Below, piece by piece: positions 20,717 through 30,485 of a stretch of 64,000 nucleotides of DNA. Under the pieces are notes generated by a model, which saw only the letters and a list, made by a program, of their open reading frames with translations, was not told the DNA's origin and did no database searches. How positions within the stretch are numbered: the first letter of the stretch is position 1; the number at the start of each line of letters is the position of its first letter. This DNA comes from Nematopogon swammerdamellus (lineage: Eukaryota; Arthropoda; Insecta; Lepidoptera; Adelidae): contig OX336336.1 in NCBI GenBank assembly GCA_946902875.1, positions 8,278,545 through 8,342,544 on the forward strand. Reading direction: 5' to 3'. A program made the translations under genes and the position numbers.

Positions 20717-20935
20717 TCATTGCAAGATCAAAAAAAAATCTTGCTGATTAATTCCTCTCACTTTACCTTCATGCGCAATTGAGCCTATGTGTTTTTCGAC
20801 ATTTGACTTTATTGAACAATGAATCAGTCTATTGCACACGTTGCATTGTACCTGCCCATTATGAAAATTCAGCTCAGGATAATCTCTTATCCACCTGTTA
20901 ACCGTGTTTTCACGGGGCACTCTCTGGGGTGGCAT
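20717..20935 (-). pseudogene. BED-type zinc-finger fragment, hAT/CGGBP1-like
   Basis: A 72-aa minus-strand ORF with one zinc-finger-like motif: CNVCNRLIHC ... VEKHIGSIAH, preceded by RWIRDYPELNFHNGQ. This order (short helical leader, C-x2-C, H-x5-H) is that of BED-like fingers of hAT transposases and CGGBP1-type proteins. There is no catalytic domain downstream, so it is a fragment or a small domesticated domain. Confidence 0.5.
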
Positions 20936-21552
20936 GTTTTTTTTTTACACAATAATATGAATACTAAAATCACATCTGTAAACGAGAAAAACGAGATTTC
21001 AGTGAAAAGCCGAAATTTTTTATTATTAACAAGTTGCTAAGCGACGTTTTTTACATTATTCGAATTTTTGACATTTTACAAATGTATTCTTTTCCTTCCT
21101 GTCGCGAAGACACATCTAATGCGATGCGACGCTCGATTGCGCCCGCGCCGCGCCGCCGTGTGTAGGTAGGTACTGTATGCTCCTCGAATACTACACACTA
21201 CACAGGCACAAGAATAGGGAATGTACCCTTTTCTATTCATGTGACAGGTGCGACCGCGCGGAGGCGATGCGGCTAAGCTTCCATGTGCGCCGCGCGCCAT
21301 TAAAATTTTTCCAAAGATTATCAAACAATATTATTACCTGTCACTTTAGTAGGTTAGTAGGTTAATAGGTAGTAGCTAGTAGGTTAGTTAGGTTTTATTT
21401 TCTAAAGAAATTGGTACCTAGTTTGAATTCGGCATTTTCGAAAATTGTGGATACCTACATTTTGTAAGCTAGTTTACATTACGGAGAAGGCATTTAACCT
21501 TCTTACTTTTAAATATACTTTTATTAACAGGTATATTTTAAAAGTATATTTA

Positions 21553-21603
21553 AAACTTATAAATATGAAAGAATTAATAAGTAGTACTTATTAATACTTT
21601 CAT
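21553..21603. repeat. AT-rich hairpin
   Basis: AATATGAAAGAATTAATAAGTA mirrors TACTTATTAATACTTTCATATT with one mismatch and almost no loop. Confidence 0.5.
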
Positions 21604-22868
21604 ATTAAGTTCGTTTCAAGTTGTTTCTCGCTAACTAGGTAGATAGAAGTGAAATGGATAATAATCAACCACCTATAGTACAGCCATTAATGGCCAGTTT
21701 AGGTGGGAGTGATTAATGAATGTATTAAATCTAGAACATGTAATTAAACATTATTTTGTACAATGAAGCTGTAATGTAATGTTTTAGACACAAATAAACA
21801 ACTTTTTTACTTTTTACTTTTTAAAAGTATTAGGTAATTTAGGTATAATTATAATGGCGCGGCGCGCGCGGCAATGCGAATGCGGCCCTGGCATGTCCCC
21901 CACAATCCGACCTTTGCGTCAGTTCAGTCCGTGACCTTGGTCACGACGACCACAGATTATTTTTATTTTTTTATGTAAACCAGCATGGGGCATGGGTACT
22001 GATGGGCAAGGATTCAATCCCATTTGGGAGACTTCATTTCGAGACTTTATAGGGATTTTATTGGGAAAGTTGGGGAAGGTTCCTCATTCGATCCTACGAA
22101 ATAGGATTTTATTTTAATATTAGATTTCGACATCGTGAATGAGTTGTTTTCATTAGTACTAGGCATAATATGGTAGTAGGTATGTAGATCATTGTTTTAC
22201 TGGATGAATTCCTATATCTAAATAAATAATGTCTAGACAGGTTTTAATTTGAATGCATGATTCCCTAGTTATGTTCACAAAATAATCTATATCTGTGGTC
22301 GTTTGAGCGCGCGTACATTTCGCTGTGATGTGAGAGAGGAAAAAGGTCGGTAATAGAGTCTGTTCAGTGACCTTGACAGTGTGAAAAGTTAGGTACCGAT
22401 TTTTTGGTAGATCTACCAATTTCGGTCATGTTTGACCAAAAAACATACAGTCGAATTGAGAACCTCCTCCTTTTTTTGAAGTCGGTTAAAAAATAACGAT
22501 TTGAGGTCATAATAATCTACCGATATTTGTTAAATCAATACTAATAATAAATCTGTAAGGGATGGTCATAGAGTAAGTTACTTTGTTTTATGAGATATTG
22601 AGGTATAAGACTCTATGTATGATACTAAAGCTAAATTGACGATTTTTAGAAATATTTTCTGTGTATGTATGTTCCACCATAACTCTTAAACCGATCATCT
22701 GAATTCGATGAAACATCGTACAAGGATGTTATATCCTATACTATACGACACAGAGGATAAGCTAAATAAAATTCAGTTCCAGTTACGCTAAGATGTGGTT
22801 CCCAAACTGAAATGTTTCGCGCGCCATTTAGCGCGAGTAGGTATCAGATATGAGCGAGCCGGCGGCGT

Positions 22869-22970
22869 GGCGGAGCGGGCGGCGCGGCGGCGGAGCGGGC
22901 GGCGCGGCGGCGGAGCGGGCGGCGCGGCGGCGGAGCGGGCGGCGCGGTGCGCGGGCGGGTGCCTATAAAA
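22869..22970 (+). repeat. 4 x 20-bp GC minisatellite followed by a TATA box
   Basis: Four units of GGCGGAGCGGGCGGCGCGGC, identical except the last base of the fourth unit (22869-22948). Each unit contains a GGGCGG GC-box. A TATAAAA sits at 22964-22970, 16 bases after the array. It lies inside the hAT element. Promoter-like composition, but no gene follows. Confidence 0.75.
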
Positions 22971-23099
22971 GCGCACTGCCCATACTATAGAAAGCCAAAA
23001 TTGTAATTTGATTCGATCCCAATTTTTTTATCCTATTCTTATGTTAAGTTAGGATACATGTAAACTAAATATGACGTCACCGATACGAAACATGTACCT

Positions 23100-24480
23100 T
23101 TTCGAAGTAAGTAACTAAGGGAGAGGCCGAAAGCGGAGCTTCGTTCAAGTTAACGATATATTTCTCGATGAAAGTAAGTAAATAAGGGCGAGAATATTGT
23201 TTACGCGAACGCAACTCGGCGTTCGACAGGGCATTAACTTAGTTTCTTTGAGAAGGATTATCATTTACTTGAACGCAGCTCGGCCTTCGGCCTCGTCGGC
23301 CTCTTTGAAAACGTATATGGTTTACCTATAGGGAGCTCTGCCTTCGGCGTCGCCATAGGTAACTTAGTTTCTTCGAGAAAAATAACGTTTACCTGAAAGG
23401 AGCTCGACCTTCGGCCTAGTCACTAGTTACATATTTTGTTTGAGAAGGTTTGTCATTAGGTCATAGGTCTGCATTGTCAATGCAGCTCACCTTTCGACCT
23501 TCTCGCTTTATAACTTACTTTCTTCTTTTGAAATACGAATTTCACGAGAGCGGGCAAAAGCTAGTAAACTATAATAGTTACTAAAAATAATACTGTTTTA
23601 TGTAATCCGGTCGCCTGAGTCGAAGGGGCCTAAGCACATTCTCCGACCAGCCAATATCACCTCCGAGAAGGTAGGTGCCCGTGCATACCGGAGACTTCCC
23701 TGGATTGCTGGATATACTGAACTAGAAGAGAACACAGCCGAGCTTGCTATGCGGCCATCTTACATCCAGTACGGTGGTACTAACCCAGTCGGCTACAATT
23801 TGAGCCTACAACCTCGTAAGGGGCAAGGGAAGGTACCTAGTTTTACACCAGTTCTAAACGGTGAAGCAGCAGGTGTAAGTATGCACGCAAATTTTTTCGT
23901 CAGAAAAAACTCATTGGTACACACCGACCGGATTCGAACCTCGGACCTCTTGCATGAGAACCCGATGCCCAAAAACTCGGCCACCCGCCGCTTAATACTA
24001 CTTGTGTAATGTAATCAGAGATGTAATGTCATCAGATCAGAGCGGATAGTCCAAGCGATCCCTTGCAATGACCACTCACAAATACGACTCGTGAAAACTC
24101 GTTGCAAGCTTGCGTGGCTCGGCTCATAATGAGATCCTCGCCCTTAATGATTTAGTTTCTTCTTTTGAAATACGAATTTCACGCGAGCGAAGCCGCGGGC
24201 AAAAGCTAGTTAAAACATACTTTATTTGAGAAGTTTTATCAGCTCAGCCTTCGGCCTCGCCCTTAATTATTTAGTTTCTTCTTTTGAAATATGAATTTCA
24301 CGCGAGCGAAGCCGCGGGCAAAAGCTAGTTAAAAACATACTTTATTCGAGAAGGTTTATCATTAACCTGAACGCAGCTCAGCCTTCGGCCTCGCCCTTAA
24401 TGATTTAGTTTCTTCTTTTGAAATACGAATTTCACGCGAGCGAAGCCGCGGGCAAAGGCTAGTTAAAAACATAAAATCCT
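23100..24480. repeat. degenerate ~110-135-bp tandem array
   Basis: Units carry TTTAGTTTCTTCTTTTGAAA, TACGAATTTCACGCGAGCG, AAGCCGCGGGCAAAAGCTAG, then AGCTCAGCCTTCGGCCTCGC. Clear unit starts are at 24151, 24270 and 24404 (spacings 119 and 134). A related unit is at 23518 and weaker ones lie from 23100. The array is split by the SINE at 23601-23998. GCGGGCAAAAGCTAGT is a frequent end motif of moth repeats. Confidence 0.6.
23601..23998 (-). mobile_element. SINE with tRNA-like head (family 2)
   Basis: Read on the minus strand, it starts at a tRNA-like head at 23930-23996 (GGCGGGTGGCCGAGT A-box region, GAGGTTCGAATCCGG B-box). The shared core follows (TAGAACTGGTGTAAAAC, GTTAGTACCACCGT), then the family-2 tail (CTCGGAGGTGATATTGGCTG). 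It interrupts the tandem array. Confidence 0.75.
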
Positions 24481-25213
24481 TTCGATCTTAAAATAGGATT
24501 AAATCCGGGACTTTATGATAAAATTTCGCTCATATTACAGAACAACTTCACATACTTAACCTTAAAACATAAAATCCTCATTCGGTCCTAGAATAGGATT
24601 ATATCCGGGTTTTTATGATAAAATCCCGCCCATAAAGATTCAATCCCGGGATCGACCCATCAGTAGGCATGGGTGGCTGTGCCGAGGGACCAATGGTGGT
24701 GCAGTCGACTCGACAGAGCCAAAATCACCTCTCCTCGCGAAACCACGCTCAGTTAGTGCCATGCCAGCAGATTTGCGGACTGTTGCTAGGCTGTCTAGCC
24801 CGTTAATACGACGCTTGAAGACGCCCAGGTTAAAGGATTCAGGAAATACACTCGCCGGAAGACAGTTCCACACTCTAGCGGTGAGAAACGATTTAGAGAA
24901 CCGATGGGTTCTCAAAAGCCCAATGTCAACAACAAGAGGGTGCTGAGTCTCTCTGCAACGAGTCATGCGGAGATAGGACGGGTGGCAGGGAATAAGGGAT
25001 GCTAGTTCCGCAGAGCAGCGTCCGTGATAGTATCTGTAAAACAGACTAAGCGAACCCACAAATCGTCCTTGACTCAGGGACTCCAGACCATCTGTAAGTT
25101 TCGGGTCACCGACAAGACGGATGGCTCGGCCCTGTATCGAGTCCAAGGATGCTAGCAGATAATGGGGACTACCCTCCCAGATGTACAGGCGTACCCCATA
25201 CCAGTCTTACCAG

Positions 25214-26265
25214 CAGTGCGAGCACAAACAAATAGATAAACTATCGTTCTCGATATGAAAGTAGATAAATATATCTATTTTTGCGAGCACAAACACGTAG
25301 GTCGATATGTATATCGACAGTGCAGAACAACGATAAAATAATGGCAACACTTTAGTTTATATCGATCGGAACTGTCAGGCAGGACGAGAGCCACGCCGCC
25401 ATTTTGTTATTTTAAGTAAGAAGTAGCTCCTCTACGGTGCCAAGCACCTCAATGAGGTGCCATAATTTTCCCATAGTCTAGTGCTACGCACCTCAATGAG
25501 GTTTAGCTCCGATCGTCATACAAAATAATTTACCTATCAAATCTAGAAAATTGCAGCACAACACCGACCACCATGTTCAGCAATCAGGGTAAGCAGAGTA
25601 ATTGGTGTTGTCTTACGTTCGTTGTATTTGATGCGGAATCATTTTATTTTAGAGAGTAGAGAGAGAGACCATAGAAGTCAATGGTAGAGACAAATACGAG
25701 ACGTAGTATTATATTTTTTGAATACGAGTAATATTTGGTTCAGCCGCGTCGGCGTAGCAGTACACCTATACATGTAATACACCGATGGTTTTTCTGGGTG
25801 CGAGGTCATCCTCAAACTCCATACAAATATTCCGAGCCATTTCCCGTGAGATGCGGTATAAATGGCGGAATTCCGATTTATGCAACCCGCATGGGTTGCT
25901 TAAAGTCCCTTATCAACTTCCTCTGCACCTTTCTATGCTGCATTTGTACTTGTCAGCCTTTTCACCATCTACATATTCACGAAAACTTGAGCCATAACCA
26001 CTGAAATCGTTTATCGTCCACTGATGTTGGGAGCGATAAGACAACCGATGTCAAACGTCAAACGAGAACGATAAAAATAGTTTGTGCTCGCAAATGTCGA
26101 TAAAGCAGCCTTCATCTCGATCTTTGTCTATGGCATCGCTAAATTATATCGATGACGTGCGATAAGAACTGTTTGTGCTCGGTTGTCACGATAAATGAAG
26201 CAAATAGATATTTATCGATCGATATAGGCTTATCGACGCTTTATCGATCATTTGTGCTCCCGCTG
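25214..26265. mobile_element. PIF/Harbinger-like non-autonomous element, 1052 bp
   Basis: TIRs CAGTGCGAGCACAAA and, from the right end, CAGCGGGAGCACAAA agree at 13 of 15 bases. CAG flanks each end (25211-25213, 26266-26268). A related unoccupied site at 27185-27235 in reverse complement reads straight through (TACCAGTTGTACTACTGGG). A 3-bp duplication fits PIF/Harbinger. TTTGTGCTCG recurs subterminally at 25284 (inverted), 26079 and 26169. Confidence 0.65.
25740..25935 (-). pseudogene. Harbinger-type transposase fragment
   Basis: The minus strand of 25785-25890 reads FRHLYRISREMARN then DDLAPRKTIGVLHV. This resembles the region of Harbinger nucleases just before the catalytic core. A frameshift or stop follows at once. 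It sits inside the element 25214-26265 and supports its class. Confidence 0.5.
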
Positions 26266-26426
26266 CAGTTGTACTACTGGGAATTTTCATCCCAGTGGTC
26301 TTACTATAAAAATCACTGAGAATTGTGTTCCCTCCCAGTAGACCTACCAGTAAAGCTCGATCTTTGAAATTTGTTTGTGTAAATTTTGAAAAATAGACAA
26401 AAATTATAAAAAATATATTATATATA

Positions 26427-26976
26427 CAGGATTAAGAAATAGTAACAAACACCAAGTCACCAAAGTACCAGGGCAGCAGAAATTGAAAGGAAGTTTCCAT
26501 AATTTTATATAAGTTAATCGCTGTTATAATAACAATAGCGATTAACTTATACGGAAACCTATTCGGAAACGCGTATTCATGGTATTCAATAATAGGTGCC
26601 AGGATTTATTCATTCATTCAAGGCCAGGGAGAGAATCCTGGCCTCGCGTTGGTTAAACTAATCGGGTGTACTAGTGAGACTGACCCTTTTCGAATAGGTT
26701 TCCGTATAAGTTAATCGCTATTATTATTATAATAGCGATTAACTGTTATAAAATTATGGAAACCTCCTTTCAATTTCTGCTGCCCTGGTACTTTAGTCTT
26801 TCGGGTTTGACTGGACTAAAGTACCAGGGCAGCATAAATTGAAAGGAGGTTTCCATAATTTTATATAATGTTAATCGCTATTATAATAATAACTTATATA
26901 AAATTATGGAAACCTCCTTTAAATTTCTGCTGCCCTGGACTTTGGTGACTTCATGTTTGTTAATGTTTCTTAATCC
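26427..26976. repeat. compound palindromic element
   Basis: Outer arms of about 70 bp (CAGGATTAAGAAATAGTAAC from the left; its relative in reverse complement at the right) enclose two inner palindromes. The motif CCAGGGCAGCAGAAATTGAA, GTTTCCATAATTTTATATAA and AAGTTAATCGCTATTATAAT recurs four times in alternating orientation. The centres differ (26560-26700; 26795-26815). No ORF. Confidence 0.7.
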
Positions 26977-26995
26977 TGGCCTATATACAGGGTGT

Positions 26996-27170
26996 TAGAT
27001 GACTATAGGTCATACATAATTCATAAAGCAAACCAGATACTCCTGAGCCTATTTGGAGCAAAAAAGTTAGATGACATTTTGTTCTACAGTGAATTTTTTT
27101 TCCATACAAAACTAAATAATTTTATTTAGTTTTGTATGAAAAAAAAAAGTTTACTCTCTTTACTATCGGT
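26996..27170. mobile_element. fragment of a CAGGGTGT-ended MITE with hairpin
   Basis: CAGGGTGTTAGATGACTATA after TATA resembles the left end of the MITE at 3321. A hairpin with arms of about 23 nt (CCATACAAAACTAAATAA / TTATTTAGTTTTGTATG) lies at 27098-27152. No right end is recognised. Confidence 0.45.
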
Positions 27171-27590
27171 AAGTCCACTGGGATGAAAATTCCCAGTAGT
27201 ACAACTGGTAAGACTACTTGGTAAGACTACTTGGTAAGACTACTGGGAACGGCCGAAAATTCCCAGTAGGCAACTGGTAAGACTACTGGGCACTGCCGAA
27301 AAAAAAACTCTTGCGGCGTGCGGGGTACCGGCGGGGGAGCGCTACGCGCCGCGCCTGGCTAAACTCCTTCCCCCGCCTATACCGCGCACCGCATGTCTGT
27401 GAATTATACATGTGTGTGTAGCTAATTAAATAAAAAAATAATAATAAAAAAAGAGGGTTACAGGCAGATCACGTACCACGAGCGGGATTTTATAATAAAC
27501 AATATGAAAGTCAGTCACGTACGGCGTACGTGATCCGCGTCCTGACACGACAGTGTCTGCCCGTATAACATACGGGAATAGCTGTTAGTG
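27171..27590. other. repeat scraps, GC block
   Basis: Short direct repeats AGACTACTTGGTAAG (27212-27245) and a related CCCAGTAGGCAACTGGTAAG. A GC-rich block at 27303-27395 (GCGGCGTGCGGGGTACCGGC). CACGTACGGCGTACGTG palindrome at 27516-27532. No gene. Confidence 0.35.
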
Positions 27591-27591
27591 T

Positions 27592-27912
27592 TTTTTTTTT
27601 ATGAAAACTGACACGGTTGGCTACATCACCTACAACATCCGTGATGTCAGCCCATAACACCGGGTGAACTTGGTGCCACGTCAGTGCTTCCCTTCGGTCG
27701 TGTCGGCTAGACTGAACTGGACGGAAAACACAAACTATTTACATAGCCGTTTCGACCGACCTTTCATTCAGTGCGGTGGTATCAACCCGGGCGGGTTAAA
27801 GCCTACCACCTAGTAATATAAGAAGGGAGTCATATCCCTTAGTCGCCTTTTACCACATACACGGGGAGAGATGCAGTAGGGATATTCTTTTAAAGTACAG
27901 GCCCCACACGTT
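27592..27912 (-). mobile_element. SINE, family 1, head B, complete
   Basis: On the minus strand: head B (GTGTGGGGCCTGTACTTTAA, CACTGCATCTCTCCCCGTG, GGCGACTAAGGGATATGAC), core (GGTGGTAGGCTTTAACCCGC, GTCGGTCGAAACGGCTATG), tail (CACCAAGTTCACCCGGTG, GTGATGTAGCCAACCGTGTC) and A-rich end. No tRNA or 5S-like boxes in this head. Confidence 0.75.
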
Positions 27913-28937
27913 AATATTCAAAATACATAAAATCTATAATAGTTATAAGCTAAAACTTTCGAGTTACCAGTTACGATCTAAAATCAAATGGGCGTTTTGA
28001 GTTTGTACCTGTAAAGGTAACATTAATTGTTGAATTACTACTGAAATAATGAACATTTTGTCCTTAATAAATTACTAATGAATATAATGTGGCTGTAAAT
28101 GCAATAAGTCAAATGTAAGAAAAAAAAAACAATTTTTCCTTTATGGCATTTAGGTAGGCAAAAAGTGGTTCTGCGTCGATTGCAAAGACTCCAGCTATGT
28201 CTACTATCCAATCAGAGCGAGCGAGCGAGCGATTGAATTGAGTTGCAATATGACCAATGGGAGACGTCCTTGTTTTGGTTCCTGCAAGTATGTATGTCAT
28301 TGTGTGTGCTTGCCGCGAGACGTATTCGTTCTATGAACTGCTGAATTTATGTTGCTTATTGCGTTATTGCTTATTATGTTATTATGTTGCTGCTGCTTTT
28401 TATTGGGTTGGAAGTTATGCCAATGCAATTATATGTTTATATTTTACTTATTTTAGTTACTTGACTGACTTAACCTTCTTATTTTGTACACTTCTGTTCA
28501 CAAAGGACATTGTGCAACAATCATTGTTGGATGAATTCATGACATAGGGGCTGTTGCATTTGACAAATGATAACGTTTTTAGCAATGGATACATTGTTGG
28601 TCAATTCAGTTAATAGCCTAAATACACACAAAATATTGAAATTAAATAAACTCACAGAAACGCTAACTTAAAACTGCCAAAGACAAATTAATAATACTTA
28701 CTGTATAGTTTCTTATCATGTTTTATTATTATCCACCGACGTTTTTCCTAATTGGTGAAGGGATCTCTGCTGCAAATGGAAATGTATTACCCTTTCACTG
28801 GTCGCCTGAATTTATATATAAATAAACTATAAATAAACTGAAATTATTACAAAACTAATTTATGTACTTGTAACCTAACCTCACATAATAAAATTGTTAC
28901 AAGTTCAAATTATGTCTCCTAAAAAGCTTGAAATAAA
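27913..28937. other. AT-rich spacer, nothing firm recognised
   Basis: Contains a short (GAGC)n run near 28216-28232 and small ORFs on both strands at 28109-28547 without recognisable domains. Confidence 0.35.
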
Positions 28938-29160
28938 AGTTAAATTACAAATTTTAAAAACCCTCGACACATCAACAACCCTTAAAAAGTAAAAATTATT
29001 TTCGTTTAGAAAATAAAAGGCGTAGTTAATTAAAACCCTAAGTAACAAACATTTTACTCGGTCCCCCGACGCCTTTAATTAACTAAGCGGAAATTATTTT
29101 TTACTTTTTAAGGGTTGATGATGTGTGGGGGATTTTTAAAATTTGTAATTTAACTTTTTA
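28938..29160. repeat. foldback MITE with ~68-bp arms
   Basis: AAAGTTAAATTACAAATTTT at 28938 and its mirror AAAATTTGTAATTTAACTTT at 29136-29155. The arms continue through AACCCTTAAAAAGTAAAAAT and its mirror. The centre has AAGGCGTAGTTAATTAAAA opposed by GACGCCTTTAATTAACTA. Confidence 0.7.
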
Positions 29161-29509
29161 TTCTAGTAATATATAAAACATTGAAGCCGCATTGCTTATA
29201 AATGTGAAAGCTAATGTCACCATATTTGCACACATCAATGGATGCCCTCTCCTCGCAATTACCACGCACATACAATTCTGGTTGCATACTACACACATAG
29301 CGTCGTCTTTGGCGTGGTAATAAATTAAGGGCGCCTAGTAAAGTATTTAGGTCTCTATCAGTCGACAAATTGTTATTTAACCTTATGGCTTCCCAATTAT
29401 TAAATATCCTTACACTCCTTGGCTTCTGCGCCATTTTTTCAGGGCAAAAATTCGCAAAATTTGGCGCATCTAAACTCAAATATTTCGTAAAGTAATGAAG
29501 TGAGATCAA
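29150..29509 (-). CDS. hypothetical 119-aa ORF next to a dispersed repeat
   Basis: An uninterrupted minus-strand ORF, basic in the middle (RQRRRYVC), with six cysteines, no membrane segment or known motif. Its upstream sequence is part of a repeat also found at 10020-10260. It overlaps the foldback arm at its 3' end. It may be a remnant of a mobile-element protein; expression is unsupported. Confidence 0.25.
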   Translation of the reverse strand: MISLHYFTKYLSLDAPNFANFCPEKMAQKPRSVRIFNNWEAIRLNNNLSTDRDLNTLLGALNLLPRQRRRYVCSMQPELYVRGNCEERASIDVCKYGDISFHIYKQCGFNVLYITRIKS

Positions 29510-29665
29510 TGACCTTTAATGGCGGTTGAAACCAATGAAATTCTCAACAAAACGGTATACAACAAGTGAGAATTCATTTATTTAGAAGCAGACGGATTTT
29601 TTAAACTCAGGAAAAATAAAACACGCCCAAAATTTGTTTCCGAATTTCTCTAACCTTAAATTTCT
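29440..29665. repeat. dispersed repeat, second copy of 10020-10260
   Basis: TATTTAGAAGCAGACGGATT, TTTTAAACTCAGGAAAAATA and AAACACGCCCAAAATTTGT align with 10160-10235 in the same orientation, with an insertion in between. Confidence 0.55.
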
Positions 29666-30485
29666 GAATTAGTCTTTGCGAATCATATATTGACGAGTAG
29701 ATTATGAATTTAAATATTCAAATAACGCATTCTAAATAACGTAAGACTATAAACCAGTTTACCATACCGCCAGAAATTACGTAGGTTTAAAAAAAAATTC
29801 TAGCTATCAAAATAATTTGTTTTCTCAAGACCTTAGAATATTTTATAAAGTGTGTTCTATAGGAAAGGCAAAGGTTTTTATCCGTACAGCCAGTCTTCTC
29901 GTTTGTTCTGCTAAGAAACATTCATAGAACTCGCAATTGGCTATATTTTTCGATAATTTTTTTTTTTGGTGCCCGAATGACCATTCTAAAAATCAACAGA
30001 TGTACGATTTGGGGGCCGGCCGGTCCGGCTGGAAGCCCAGTAGTTAAGAAGAAATTTATTTTACATTGAATTATTGTGTTGTTTGACACAAGCATCAGAT
30101 AATATTTGAACAGATATTAGGTATCTGAAATGGAAGTAAAATAAATTTCTATGAATACAACACTTTTGACTTATTTCGTGAATACTTTCCACTGGCGACT
30201 AGGATGGGATATATACGGGCGTACAGAGAGAACGAAACTGTCAAAATGCTCTAAAATGAGTGAGTTATTCTTTGCGGGGTGTGGGGGGAAGGCAATGCAT
30301 AAGTCGCAGCGCGCAGCGATGCACGTGTGCGAACAAACAGCCATAGAACAAGGAAATAAACAAGGGGGGGTGCTCGTCGCCGAAGTTGCTATGCTACCAC
30401 TCAGTACATCTTATTTATCTATGTCTTATGATGTATCTTTGTGATGTTTCAGGCACAATAGCTTGCAGCGCGCGTGGTACAGGTC
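29666..30485. other. spacer, nothing recognised
   Basis: AT-rich sequence with a moderately GC-rich part at 30200-30390 (AGTCGCAGCGCGCAGCGATG). No convincing ORF, RNA gene or element end. Confidence 0.3.

Larger units (their letters stand above)
21997..24665. mobile_element. hAT-type non-autonomous element, 2669 bp
   Basis: Ends TACTGATGGG ... CCCATCAGTA are 10-bp inverted repeats. An exact 8-bp target duplication GGCATGGG lies at 21989-21996 and 24666-24673, the hAT hallmark. It interrupts a LINE, so it is younger than that LINE. The interior has GGATT(C)AATCCC-like subterminal motifs, a GC minisatellite, tandem repeats and a SINE, but no transposase. Confidence 0.85.
21960..25200 (-). pseudogene. 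Jockey-like LINE 3' fragment, split by a hAT insertion
   Basis: The minus-strand frame at 25200-24666 encodes the C-terminal region of a LINE ORF2 (SIQGRAIRLV, SLFYRYYHGRCSAEL, WNCLPASVFPESFNLGVFKR). The reading is cut at 24665 by the hAT element 21997-24665. It resumes at 21996, where only the A-rich tail remains (ACATAAAAAAATAAAAATAA). The 5' break near 25200 leads into other repeat DNA. Non-functional. Confidence 0.75.

Noticed and set aside
23100..24480. CRISPR-like array
   Set aside because: Unit spacing varies, units are 110-135 bp without short identical repeats and unique spacers, and the genome is animal.
28109..28547. small ORFs on both strands as genes
   Set aside because: No known motif, no splice context and biased AT-rich composition.
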